NCBI RefSeq assembly: GCF_014217335.1
Contig: NZ_CP060092.1
Coordinates: 2,559,501 to 2,623,500, forward strand
Length of the DNA stretch: 64,000 bases
Direction of reading: 5' to 3'
Source of the DNA: Teredinibacter purpureus
Lineage (GTDB): Bacteria > Pseudomonadota > Gammaproteobacteria > Pseudomonadales > Cellvibrionaceae
The notes under the pieces: generated by a model
Database searches by the model: none
The model's input: only the letters and a program-made list of their open reading frames with translations
What the model was told of the DNA's origin: nothing
In this document: piece by piece, positions 9,711 to 18,346 of the stretch
Position numbering within the stretch: position 1 is the stretch's first letter
Layout of the letters: each line of letters begins with the position of its first letter
Program-made: the position numbers and the translations under genes

Positions 9711-10529
9711 ATGAATCGTTTACTGCCCGTATTGGGCATTTGTCTATTGGCATTGTCTGGATGCACCCCATCAGAAGAGCCGGCCGCTGTGAAAATTCCA
9801 GTACTCGTTAGTATTCCGGCGGGTATATTTATTATGGGCGATCAAGCGGCTATAGGTGATACCGATGAGCGTCCCGCTCATACGGTCAGCGTGCCCGCAT
9901 TCGCAATGAGCCAATATGAAGTGACGCAGTCTGAATATGCTGAATTTGTACACGACACCGGCCGCACCACTACGCTTGAGTTTAGCGATAGCGATGCCCG
10001 TCATCCGGTCGTTAATATTAGCCTGCGAGATGCGTATGATTATGCTCAATGGCTTTCGGATAAAACGGGAAAATCTTTTAGAATTCCGAGTGAAGCACAA
10101 TGGGAATACGCGGCTAAAGCCGGCAGTGTAAGTTTGTTCTCAACGGGAAATCGCGAAGAAGACGTATGCAGAGTAGGGAATATTGCCGACGAGTCAGTGA
10201 ATGAGGCTGGTCTAAATTGGTCGAGCATAACGGCGTGCAACGACACGGCAGTGTCGGTCTCAGCCGTTGGCCAATATGCACCCAATGTTTTTGGTTTATA
10301 CGATATGCATGGCAATGTGTGGGAGTGGATTTTGGATTGTGCAAATGAAAATTACGAACAAGCGCCTACCGATGGTACTGTTTGGGAAGAGGGCGATTGC
10401 GCACGTAGAGGTATAAGAGGTGGCAGTTTTGAAACACCTGCGAGCAGTGCACGCTCGAGTAATCGTGAATTTATTGCGCCTAGAACGAAAAGCCCTCAAA
10501 TAGGTTTTCGTGTGGTGAGGCAAGGATGA
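9711..10529 (+). CDS. SUMF1/FGE-sulfatase-domain lipoprotein
   Basis: 272 residues with a lipoprotein signal (MNRLLPVLGICLLALSGC; lipobox LSGC). The rest is a SUMF1-like fold (GIFIMGDQ, SQYEVTQSEYAEFV, RIPSEAQWEYAAKAG, GLYDMHGNVWEW, RGGSFET). It closely resembles the C-terminal domain of the kinase at 3308 and likewise lacks the catalytic Cys pair after GGSF. It is probably a periplasmic binding or sensor component, not a sulfatase activator. Its end overlaps the next gene by 4 bases (ATGA), so the two are translationally coupled. Confidence 0.88.
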   Translation: MNRLLPVLGICLLALSGCTPSEEPAAVKIPVLVSIPAGIFIMGDQAAIGDTDERPAHTVSVPAFAMSQYEVTQSEYAEFVHDTGRTTTLEFSDSDARHPVVNISLRDAYDYAQWLSDKTGKSFRIPSEAQWEYAAKAGSVSLFSTGNREEDVCRVGNIADESVNEAGLNWSSITACNDTAVSVSAVGQYAPNVFGLYDMHGNVWEWILDCANENYEQAPTDGTVWEEGDCARRGIRGGSFETPASSARSSNREFIAPRTKSPQIGFRVVRQG

Positions 10530-11164
10530 AAAGACAAAACCGCGAAATAAATATTTTCTCTATGTCGGCGCTGGACCTATTCGCGTCTGCGATGGGAGCC
10601 TTTATTTTAATTACCCTTATTTTGATGCCGTACTACCTGAAGAAGACACCGGCAGAGCCGGTTCAAGAAACGCAGCAAAGTTGTCCCGAACCTATTTTAC
10701 CTGCGTGTCCGGTTTGCCCTACGCCACCGTCTCCCGAACCGACTATTACGTGCCCACCACCGCAGCCACCCGTAAAAGAGGTTGTCGATAATTTGCTGAT
10801 TATGCAAATGGAATGGTCGCGTGAAGCCGACGTGGATTTACACGTTCTAACGCCTGATGGCCTTTATAAATATGACCAGCGAACAATACCGGGAAAACCG
10901 GGTAAATTTACACTGGACAACACTAAAGGCGGAGAAAAATCCTTAGAAATTTGGATGGCTTATAATCCAACGCCAGGCAACTACGAAATTTGTTATCACT
11001 TGTATTCGGGCTCTCCTCCTGTTGCAGTTAAGGGACGATTGGATAAACCTCATGGCCCCGCGATTCTCCCAGTGCAAACTTTAAGGCAAACAAAGCAAAA
11101 ATTATGTCCCTTAAAATTCAGAATTGGTACCGATTATACCTACCACGAAATTAGTCGAGGATAA
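10526..11164 (+). CDS. TM-anchored YfaP-like protein, putative ExbD/MotB-like partner
   Basis: 212 residues. A short N-terminal cytoplasmic stretch leads into one membrane span with an acidic residue at its start (SALDLFASAMGAFILITLIL), the topology of ExbD/MotB-type stator subunits. A Pro/Cys-rich linker and an outer beta domain (MEWSREADVDLHVLTPDG) of the DUF2135/YfaP kind follow. A MotA/TolQ-type gene lies 2.7 kb downstream in the same cluster, which supports a two-subunit ion-driven complex. The partner role is inferred. Confidence 0.65.
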   Translation: MKRQNREINIFSMSALDLFASAMGAFILITLILMPYYLKKTPAEPVQETQQSCPEPILPACPVCPTPPSPEPTITCPPPQPPVKEVVDNLLIMQMEWSREADVDLHVLTPDGLYKYDQRTIPGKPGKFTLDNTKGGEKSLEIWMAYNPTPGNYEICYHLYSGSPPVAVKGRLDKPHGPAILPVQTLRQTKQKLCPLKFRIGTDYTYHEISRG

Positions 11165-11166
11165 GC

Positions 11167-12828
11167 GTGAATATTATCGAAAAGAGAAACGTGTTTACGC
11201 GTGTAGCGTTGTTTGTTGTTAGTTTGGTTTTTTCGTTAGGAGTTTCGGCCAGCGAGTTGTGGACGTGGGTAGACGAGTGTCACTCTCGTGAAAATAAAAC
11301 ACAGTGTTCCGTTTGGTTCGATAGTGCTTTGGCGGTTGAAAATATCTCGGCTTCCTATAATGGCCAAGTGTTGGACGTTCAGGTTGAGCCATTTGCTGCC
11401 AATGACGAGGAATCGGTTAATATCGTTTTCGTGCAACTTGATAATGTCAGGGGCGAGGGATCGGTAGCAAGTGTAAAAAAAGGTTTGAAGAATTTTGTGA
11501 ATTCTCACGCGGCCAACCAATTAGTGGGGATTTATGCCGATGGAGACAACCTTCAGGTTATCGCCGCTCTGGGTTCTAATCGTTCCGCTTTAGATGCGTC
11601 GATAGAGACGTTGGCATGGTCGGAGGGTTCACACAATACAGCGGGTCACCTGCAATCGTTGGTCGCTATTTTAGATGGAACACCGCATAAGCGGAAAGTC
11701 ATTCACTGGGTAACAACAGGTTTAAATCTCAACGACGATGAAATACATCGCGTAACCTCTATTTTGAATGATGCTGGTATTCATTTAGCCGTTGTGTTGC
11801 TCCAAAAAAGTGAGCTCGATAGCAATTTAAGCGCACAATTCAATCCGGTACTTTCAGTTGTTAACGGCGTATTAGTCAGTGGAACGCCTAATACTTGGGA
11901 CGCTATTATTGAGATCTCTGCGCCGTATAGTAATAACGGCGCACATCTTACTATCGCAACGCCTGAATTTTGCGGGGACCGTCTACTACAATTTGCTGCT
12001 ACAGCAGGCGAAGCTATAGAGCGTTCGGTATTGGTTAACTATACGGCGTGTGAAGTTCTGGCCACATCTGAGCCTGTACCTGTGTCGACATCCGAGGCTG
12101 TTGCAGAGGTTACCCCAGTAGAGCCAAGCTCGTCATCAAACGAAGTTGCTGCAGACGTTAGCGAGGGAAATGGGAGCCTAGTTGAGGGCGTAGTAGATGG
12201 CGGAGTAGAACGTATCGATACTGAAGCCCCTGTGCCTGTGGACGAAACGACAGAAGAGGGTGTGAATGCTGACGAGCCGCTAGTGACATCGCCGGAAGGG
12301 GAACAGCCTGAAGCAACTACGCTAGAAGCAACGCTAGAAACAACACCGGAATCCGATGTGACACCCGAGTTAGATCCTAATATGCCGGTTGAGGAAGAGC
12401 TGCCGATAGACGGCGTGCTGTTAATGGAGGACAACACAACTGTTATTGTCGTAGCGAGCGTACTGCTTTTGGCTGTATTGATAGGGGGCGTGCTGTTAGT
12501 TCGAAAAAACAAGAAATCTACCGATAGCCCTGTGGTTTTCGCCTACCTCTATGAATACGCGAGCACGGGAGAAATTAAGCATGAAGTGTCTTCTACTACT
12601 ACGCGTTTAGGTAGAGGGAGTAGTAACGATATTGTGCTGATGGGCGATACGGTATCGTCAGTTCATGCCGTGTTAAAGCGCGAGCGAGATGATTCGCTTA
12701 CACTCGTAGATCTTAATTCGAGCAATGGAACCAAAGTGAATAATCGCCCCATAACGCAAGAGACAATTGAGTCAGGTGATGTGATTATGTTGGGCGAATA
12801 CAGTATTAAAATTCAACGAATAGGGTAA
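11167..12828 (+). CDS. VWA-like secreted domain, TM segment and cytoplasmic FHA domain
   Basis: 553 residues from a GTG start two bases after the previous stop. Signal peptide (VALFVVSLVFSLGVSA), a periplasmic region with a von Willebrand A-like layout (NIVFVQLDNVRG, KVIHWVTTGLNL), a long acidic low-complexity linker, one membrane span (TTVIVVASVLLLAVLIGGVLLV), then a C-terminal FHA domain (TRLGRGSSNDIVL, VSSVHAVL, DLNSSNGTKVN). It probably links an outer-face partner to phospho-Thr recognition inside. The VWA assignment is tentative; FHA is sure. Confidence 0.85.
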   Translation: MNIIEKRNVFTRVALFVVSLVFSLGVSASELWTWVDECHSRENKTQCSVWFDSALAVENISASYNGQVLDVQVEPFAANDEESVNIVFVQLDNVRGEGSVASVKKGLKNFVNSHAANQLVGIYADGDNLQVIAALGSNRSALDASIETLAWSEGSHNTAGHLQSLVAILDGTPHKRKVIHWVTTGLNLNDDEIHRVTSILNDAGIHLAVVLLQKSELDSNLSAQFNPVLSVVNGVLVSGTPNTWDAIIEISAPYSNNGAHLTIATPEFCGDRLLQFAATAGEAIERSVLVNYTACEVLATSEPVPVSTSEAVAEVTPVEPSSSSNEVAADVSEGNGSLVEGVVDGGVERIDTEAPVPVDETTEEGVNADEPLVTSPEGEQPEATTLEATLETTPESDVTPELDPNMPVEEELPIDGVLLMEDNTTVIVVASVLLLAVLIGGVLLVRKNKKSTDSPVVFAYLYEYASTGEIKHEVSSTTTRLGRGSSNDIVLMGDTVSSVHAVLKRERDDSLTLVDLNSSNGTKVNNRPITQETIESGDVIMLGEYSIKIQRIG

Positions 12829-12833
12829 TCGTT

Positions 12834-13196
12834 ATGACGGCTTATACAGTAGGGCGCGGTGAAGATGCGCATATCGTAATCAACGACGCTAGCGTGTCAT
12901 CTCGTCATCTCACGGTCGAACGAGTGTCCGAAAATTATGTGAGAGTTATAGATTTGGGCTCAACTAACGGTACCTATGTGTCGAGTGGGGCAGGCAAAGA
13001 AAAAATCACGCAAATTGACGTACAGACTTCCGACACCTTATTCCTTGGTGCTTTTAGTATAAAAGTGGCCGATTTAATGGGCAAAATTGCACAGGCGGAT
13101 GTTAAACCGTCCGCCGCGGGTGAAAGAGATAACGAAAAAGGCTTCAGTCGTTATATTCGTACTGAAGATGGGCGATACGTAAGGAAAGAATCATGA
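12834..13196 (+). CDS. Small FHA-domain protein
   Basis: 120 residues, essentially one FHA domain: YTVGRGEDAHIVINDASVSSRHLTV and DLGSTNGTYV are the phospho-Thr-binding loops. A short charged tail follows (FSRYIRTEDGRYVRKES). It is cytoplasmic. It starts 5 bases after the previous gene and overlaps the channel gene by 4 bases, so it is probably co-translated with both. A likely adaptor that docks phosphorylated partners onto the membrane complex (inference). Confidence 0.9.
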   Translation: MTAYTVGRGEDAHIVINDASVSSRHLTVERVSENYVRVIDLGSTNGTYVSSGAGKEKITQIDVQTSDTLFLGAFSIKVADLMGKIAQADVKPSAAGERDNEKGFSRYIRTEDGRYVRKES

Positions 13197-14029
13197 GTAT
13201 TTCTAACGCGGTGTTAATCCGTATTTTAGGTTTTGTCGTCGCAATTTTGTGGCTTGTTTTATTAAGTTTTGGTCTCCCCAATACGATGGAAGAAGGTAAT
13301 CTTGCAGGCTTTTCTTGGCATCAGTTTTTAATTGCCACGGACGACCCTATGTACCCACTTAATGTTCAAGTACTTATGTGGATAGCGTTTTTCTATTGTC
13401 TTTCCGAAGTAGCCATAAAGTGGATGGGTCAAATGGAACAGTCACAATGGTTGGGAGAGTTTTCGCTTTTTCGCAACCCTTCCTCTGTGAATGTATACAC
13501 GCCCAAGGGCGAAATGCGTGTCGATCTAGACTCCAATGAGGCACTTAAACCTGAATTGCTGGCAGCAATATTTTATGCGAAGCGCAAGGCGCTGCATCCC
13601 AACGCCTTGATCACCTCAATATTTAAGAAGGTGAATCATCAGTTTCAAAGTACGAATGATGTTGGCGATGTGTACAGCGTAGTGAATGCGAGTTTAGAGC
13701 TGGAATTGCATAAAGTTGATATTGGTTACACGGTCATTCGTTACTTAGCGTGGTTAATTCCAACGCTGGGTTTTATTGGTACCGTGATAGGTGTTGCGCT
13801 TGCGTTAGGTAAGGCCGCAAGCATGGGGTCTACAGACCCACGATTACTTGAAGAAGTGATTCCTCGATTGGGGACAGCTTTCTATACCACTTTATTGTCT
13901 TTGCTGCTGTCGGCAATCGTCATGATTTTAATTCAAATTGTACAGGCTAAAGAAGAAGCTCTGGTTAATAAAATTGGTAGCTTTTGTATGGACAATATTG
14001 TAACTAATTTAAAACCGAGAGCACATTAA
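13193..14029 (+). CDS. MotA/TolQ/ExbB-type proton channel protein
   Basis: 278 residues with membrane spans near 8-27, 52-70, 176-200 and 222-245. The C-terminal pair (YLAWLIPTLGFIGTVIGVAL, GTAFYTTLLSLLLSAIVMIL) carries the signature of the MotA/TolQ/ExbB family, which couples ion flow to force on a partner subunit. It is sandwiched between FHA genes, which is not where TolQ, ExbB or MotA normally sit. The YfaP-like membrane protein at 10526 is the best candidate for its ExbD/MotB-type partner. Zorya defence systems (ZorA/ZorB) are a precedent for such channels outside motility and uptake, but the companion genes differ. Confidence 0.85.
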   Translation: MSISNAVLIRILGFVVAILWLVLLSFGLPNTMEEGNLAGFSWHQFLIATDDPMYPLNVQVLMWIAFFYCLSEVAIKWMGQMEQSQWLGEFSLFRNPSSVNVYTPKGEMRVDLDSNEALKPELLAAIFYAKRKALHPNALITSIFKKVNHQFQSTNDVGDVYSVVNASLELELHKVDIGYTVIRYLAWLIPTLGFIGTVIGVALALGKAASMGSTDPRLLEEVIPRLGTAFYTTLLSLLLSAIVMILIQIVQAKEEALVNKIGSFCMDNIVTNLKPRAH

Positions 14030-14042
14030 GAGGATACCGAGC

Positions 14043-14705
14043 ATGAGCAGATTTGGTGGTAAGAGCGGCAATGATGCACCAACACGTTTGGTGAGAAACG
14101 ACCCAACAAAAAAAGTTGGCTTCGGTGGGGATGATGGCAATGATGGTGCCACACAGAAAATTGATGCTAGCGATAATCTAATTCGAAATAAAGTCGACAT
14201 TGATAATAATCTCCGCTCTGCGGTCAACGCCGCACAAGCGAATGAGAATACAGGGAATATTGGTGGTTCTACTTTTGAGTCAGTCGCTAAATCGGCAAAC
14301 CCAAAAACGGTTGTATTCCGCCCGAGTGAGGGCGATAAGGTTGCGACCGCTACCGACTTGCCGGTTGTTGCATGGTTAGTGGTGGTGGAGGGTGCAGGAA
14401 AAGGCAAAGGTATTGCCCTGAGTTATGGTATGCAAAAGATCGGGAGAGAAGCATCCCAAAACGTTGTGCTCGATTTTGGTGACGAAACCATTTCCCGCGA
14501 ACATCATGCCGCTATCGAATATGACCCTAAAACGCGCACTTTCTATTTGAGTAAGGGCGAAAATTTGGTGTATCTCAATGGTGCTCGTGTTGGTCAAGGC
14601 TCTGAAGAAAACTTATCGGTCGGCGATATGATAGAAATCGGTAATACCAAGCTTAAATTTATGCCTTTTTGTGGCCCTGACTTTTGTTGGCAGTCGGATA
14701 GTTAG
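14043..14705 (+). CDS. FHA-domain protein with disordered N-terminus
   Basis: 220 residues. The first 100 are polar, Asn/Asp/Thr rich and probably disordered, with several Thr residues that could be kinase targets (NDAPTRLVRNDPTKK, DGATQKIDASD). The C-terminal half is an FHA domain (YGMQKIGREASQNVVLDFGD, ISREHHAAIEYD, VYLNGARVG). It is cytoplasmic and its stop is one base before the phosphatase start. It resembles GarA/FhaA-type small FHA regulators in layout only. Confidence 0.85.
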   Translation: MSRFGGKSGNDAPTRLVRNDPTKKVGFGGDDGNDGATQKIDASDNLIRNKVDIDNNLRSAVNAAQANENTGNIGGSTFESVAKSANPKTVVFRPSEGDKVATATDLPVVAWLVVVEGAGKGKGIALSYGMQKIGREASQNVVLDFGDETISREHHAAIEYDPKTRTFYLSKGENLVYLNGARVGQGSEENLSVGDMIEIGNTKLKFMPFCGPDFCWQSDS

Positions 14706-14706
14706 T

Positions 14707-15570
14707 ATGCAAGCACTTTGGAGTGTTTCCCAAATTCAGGGAAAACGTGATTATCAGGAAGACGTATTTGCGGCCGTTGAAAGTGATTGTATCTTCTACG
14801 CGGGTGAACAATACCCTCTCGAAAATGGGGTGTTACCTGCGCAATATACTTTGCTTGTTATTGCGGATGGCATGGGTGGTATGGGCCACGGAGATATAGC
14901 TGCATCTATTATTGTGGAATCGTTTATCGAATGCTTTCTGAATATATTCAATCAAAAAAATAGTATGGAAGCGCGCTTTAGCGAAGCATTGGAGTCAGCG
15001 AATACTGCCGTCGCAGACAAAATTAGAGAAAACGCTGAATTTGATGGTATGGGGGCTACGTTAATTGCCGTACTTTGGGACGCGCAAGATAACAAAGCGT
15101 ACTGGGTAAGTGTTGGCGATTCGCTATTGCTAGCCTCTACAGCCTCTCGACCTTTGCTACAGGTTAATGAAAAACATACGTGGGGCATGCAAGCAGAGGC
15201 ATTGCGTGCTCGCGGAAATACATTGCCAGATGATGTGTTGCAGAAACGTTTTCATGCACTTTGCAGTGCTGTGGATGGGCAGCCAATGGCATTTGTTGAT
15301 TTGCAAACCGAAGGTTGTCACCTCACCGACGGTGACTTTCTCGTGCTCGCATCGGACGGGGTTGAATCACTAGATTCAGACGTGTTACAGGAAAGTGTTC
15401 AGGCGGCGAGACGTTCTTTTATGCAATACGAAACGCTTAAAGAACAAAGTGATAGTCTCGCTGCCTGTACGTTAGCGTTGTTAGAAGATACCGAAAATTC
15501 AGGCAATGAGTATCAAGATAATACGACAGTCGCATTATTGGGCGTAACGAAGGTTACTACCGTTTCGTAG
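14707..15570 (+). CDS. Soluble PP2C-type Ser/Thr phosphatase
   Basis: 287 residues from the ATG at 14707; a longer GTG-started frame would overlap the FHA gene and is not needed. Motifs: IADGMGGMGHGDIAA, GMGATLIAVLWD, YWVSVGDSLLLA, ASDGVESL, YQDNTTVALLG. No membrane segment, so it is cytoplasmic, unlike the anchored PP2C at 8123. Two phosphatases for one visible kinase suggest separate membrane and cytosolic substrate pools (inference). Confidence 0.92.
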   Translation: MQALWSVSQIQGKRDYQEDVFAAVESDCIFYAGEQYPLENGVLPAQYTLLVIADGMGGMGHGDIAASIIVESFIECFLNIFNQKNSMEARFSEALESANTAVADKIRENAEFDGMGATLIAVLWDAQDNKAYWVSVGDSLLLASTASRPLLQVNEKHTWGMQAEALRARGNTLPDDVLQKRFHALCSAVDGQPMAFVDLQTEGCHLTDGDFLVLASDGVESLDSDVLQESVQAARRSFMQYETLKEQSDSLAACTLALLEDTENSGNEYQDNTTVALLGVTKVTTVS

Positions 15571-15768
15571 CCGTTCTTTCTATGATTTTTGCAATCGCAT
15601 ATATAATGCCGGTTGCATGTATCGTAAAACGGCGCTAGTGCACTACAGTTGTTCAGCCCAGCGCGAATAGTCATAATGCCGCTATGTTTTACTGGTTTAC
15701 TTGTAATTGGGTAGGCCTACCTCTTCAGTTGTTACTGCACTATAAATATTTTATGGAGATTAAGCACA

Positions 15769-16533
15769 ATGAAAAAACCGTTAATAGCTGGGGCGTTAAT
15801 TATAATTGTGCTTTTAATTGCAGCGGCCATTTGGTTTAGTGAAAGTAGAAAAAGTTGTGCTACCCAACATGGCGATTGCGGAGCAGTGCAACTCGAGGAA
15901 AATACAGCAGCTCACGCTGACGGAGCGGAGCCAGCTATTGAAGGGCTTGCTCCGGGTAAGTCGCCAGACCATACCTCCCCCGACACAGACAAAGACACGT
16001 CAGCCATTGTTCCAGGTGAACAGGGGCTGGTGGGCGCGCGTACTATTAGTATCCCAGCGGGCACATCGGTAGCCTCTGCTGACGAAGCCCAGTCGCTTGT
16101 AGATGCTCAAGCTCAGGGCCTCGGCTTAAACGTTGTTACAGATAGCCGCGATAATTATGGCAATAGTTATTATCAGCTTACTCAGCGTATTAACGGTGTT
16201 CCTGTCTACGGTGCGAATGCAGTGCTTGAAGTTATTCAGGGTGATGCAGAATCTATTTACGGCGCTTGGCAAGACGAAGCCGATATAGATGTAACCCCGA
16301 CATTTACGGCTGAGCAAGCGCTAATTCAAGCGGCTGAAAATATGGGCGGCACAGCCGAAGTGAATGTTAAATTAACACGAGAACCTGAACTTGTAATCTA
16401 TGTGTCAACGCAAAAAACGCATTTAGCATGGCATGTTACTGCGTTTATCTCGCCTACCACTCAAGAAGAAGTTGTTATTGTCGATGCAAACGAACCGCAG
16501 TTCTTGTTGCGTACTACAACGAGGGTTCATTAA
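15769..16533 (+). CDS. Stand-alone M4 protease propeptide (FTP/PepSY-like), membrane anchored
   Basis: 254 residues. An N-terminal membrane segment (LIAGALIIIVLLIAAAIWF) and a linker lead to an FTP-like part (LGLNVVTDSRDNYGNSYYQLTQ, INGVPVYGANAVLEV) and a PepSY-like part (HLAWHVTAFISPTTQEEVVIVDA). In thermolysin-family proteases these domains precede the catalytic domain in one chain and act as foldase/inhibitor. Here the gene stops with TAATG overlapping the start of the protease gene, so the pro-region has become a separate, coupled protein. Confidence 0.8.
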   Translation: MKKPLIAGALIIIVLLIAAAIWFSESRKSCATQHGDCGAVQLEENTAAHADGAEPAIEGLAPGKSPDHTSPDTDKDTSAIVPGEQGLVGARTISIPAGTSVASADEAQSLVDAQAQGLGLNVVTDSRDNYGNSYYQLTQRINGVPVYGANAVLEVIQGDAESIYGAWQDEADIDVTPTFTAEQALIQAAENMGGTAEVNVKLTREPELVIYVSTQKTHLAWHVTAFISPTTQEEVVIVDANEPQFLLRTTTRVH

Positions 16534-18281
16534 TGCGTTTTTTAGTTGCAAGCTTATTATTGGTTGCGAGTGTTTGTACGGTAGCATCTGACTATAAAAT
16601 TTATCATTTAGATCTCGACGGCGAATGTGTTGATGGTGAAACCGTACACGGTATTTGGGAATTGTGGGCCAGCTCTTACGGAACGTCTGCATTTAGAGAA
16701 TCGTTAGGCGATTATGATGTTACTGATGGTTCCGGCATGTCCCCTAAATCTCGATTTGCACTGGAGCAGCTAGAGTTAACGGTTAAATTCTTTGAGAAAG
16801 AATTAGATTGGAACGTTATTGGTGGCCGAGAAAAAATATTATTAGTTTCAAACTTTGAAAGCGGCGATGGTGGCGGCTGTAGCGGTTTAAATGCTTTCTA
16901 TAATGGCTACAATGGGTTTCATCTGATGGGGATTGAATTGGGCCATCAGAATAGCCGACAAAGCATGGCGGACGATCTCGATAATGCGAGCCATGAATAT
17001 GGCCACGGTTACTATCGAGAATACAAACGCGAGCAAACCCATGAAGATGAAGCGATAAATGAATCCGTCGCCGACATGTTTGGAGCTGCCTTTAAAGCGT
17101 GGGCTCAGTCTGGAAAGAATTTAAGCACCACACGAATTCGAGAGAATACTTTTTGGGTGGGAGAAGTATGGGCGCAACTCGTTAATAATTATTATGGCGG
17201 TAATGTGCAGTTAATGCGCGACATGACCGACCCAGCCAGCGGCGGTGATCCAGATTATTACGACCGTCGTGAGGCCGCGAATACTGAAATTCACTCCTTG
17301 GGTGGTGTTACTAACTTAGCATTTGCCCTAATGGCGCAAGGGGGTACACACCCTACTCACGATACCGGTATTAATGTGCAAGGTATTGGTATGGAAAAAT
17401 CAATTAAGCTTGTTGCGTATATTCTAAAGCACCGTATTCCATTTAATTCGATGCCAGAATTTGGCGATGCAATGCGCAAGGGCGCAATGCGAATACACGG
17501 TCGAGATAGTCAGGAACTTCGGTCTGTGGATGCGGCCTTTCGAGCAGTGGGATTGAACTCTTCGCTTCCAGAACCCAGACAAGAACCTGCTACAGATACC
17601 ACGCCAGAGGAGACCGTCCAAGAACAGGGCGCTCAAAGGGAAACACCAACCGCTGCACCAAGGCCAACGGTGGCGCCTACTCCTATACCGGATACGCATG
17701 GAAAGCTCACAATAACGGGCCCTACTTTTATCATTGTATTGCTAGCGGGTATTAGCCTTATCATCGCTGTTGTAGTGATAATTGCGGGGCGCCGGACGAA
17801 ATCCATTATGCCAATGGTTGATGAAGCTGGCCAAGCACCACCACCACCAGGGCCTAACTTATACAAAAAAACATCACAACCCTCGGCTGAAAAGGTTGCA
17901 ACTGAGAAAATAACACCGGTAAAAGTGGTTGCTACGGAGAAAATATCAGAGGAGCGATCGGCGGCAATAGAGGCTGTATTGGCTGTTGGCGGTCAATCGT
18001 TTCCACTTGAACTGGATGCTACCCAACTTATTTTGGGGCGAAGTAGCGAGCTTGATTTACCGTCAAAACTCTTACGCTTGCTGGGTGACGATACTTACAT
18101 TTCTCGCAAGCACTGTGCTATTTGGTATAAAAGCCATACAGGAGAGCTTTATGTTCAGTCGGTCAGTGACAATGGCGTTACAGTGAACGGTAATAAAGTT
18201 AGTGGCAAAGCCAAGCTTAAGTTTAACAGGCCAATATCAATCAAAATGGGTAAAACAACGGTGGATATCTCGCCAGCCTAA
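16533..18281 (+). CDS. M4 (thermolysin-like) metalloprotease with TM and C-terminal FHA domain
   Basis: 582 residues from the ATG at 16533, followed by a good signal peptide (MRFLVASLLLVASVCTVAS). Zinc motif HEYGH at 154-158 and the third ligand Glu177 in NESVADMFG fit family M4. A Pro/Thr-rich linker, one membrane span (TFIIVLLAGISLIIAVVVII) and a cytoplasmic FHA domain (LILGRSSELDLPS, YISRKHCAIWY, SDNGVTVNGNKV) follow. The protease thus sits outside while its tail can read phospho-Thr inside, an unusual fusion. It is the last gene of the signalling island. Confidence 0.85.
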   Translation: MRFLVASLLLVASVCTVASDYKIYHLDLDGECVDGETVHGIWELWASSYGTSAFRESLGDYDVTDGSGMSPKSRFALEQLELTVKFFEKELDWNVIGGREKILLVSNFESGDGGGCSGLNAFYNGYNGFHLMGIELGHQNSRQSMADDLDNASHEYGHGYYREYKREQTHEDEAINESVADMFGAAFKAWAQSGKNLSTTRIRENTFWVGEVWAQLVNNYYGGNVQLMRDMTDPASGGDPDYYDRREAANTEIHSLGGVTNLAFALMAQGGTHPTHDTGINVQGIGMEKSIKLVAYILKHRIPFNSMPEFGDAMRKGAMRIHGRDSQELRSVDAAFRAVGLNSSLPEPRQEPATDTTPEETVQEQGAQRETPTAAPRPTVAPTPIPDTHGKLTITGPTFIIVLLAGISLIIAVVVIIAGRRTKSIMPMVDEAGQAPPPPGPNLYKKTSQPSAEKVATEKITPVKVVATEKISEERSAAIEAVLAVGGQSFPLELDATQLILGRSSELDLPSKLLRLLGDDTYISRKHCAIWYKSHTGELYVQSVSDNGVTVNGNKVSGKAKLKFNRPISIKMGKTTVDISPA

Positions 18282-18346
18282 AATGCTTTTAGGCGTTGGG
18301 GCGGGATAGCTCTCCCGCTTTGCCCCTTACCGCAGTAGTGCAACGA

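Noticed and set aside
12039..12512. Ser-rich minus-strand ORF
   Set aside because: Shadow of the acidic linker of the VWA/FHA gene.
18297..18326. GGGGCGGG...CCCGC...CCCC hairpin after the M4-FHA gene as a terminator
   Set aside because: The stem is bulged and no T-run follows; too weak to list.
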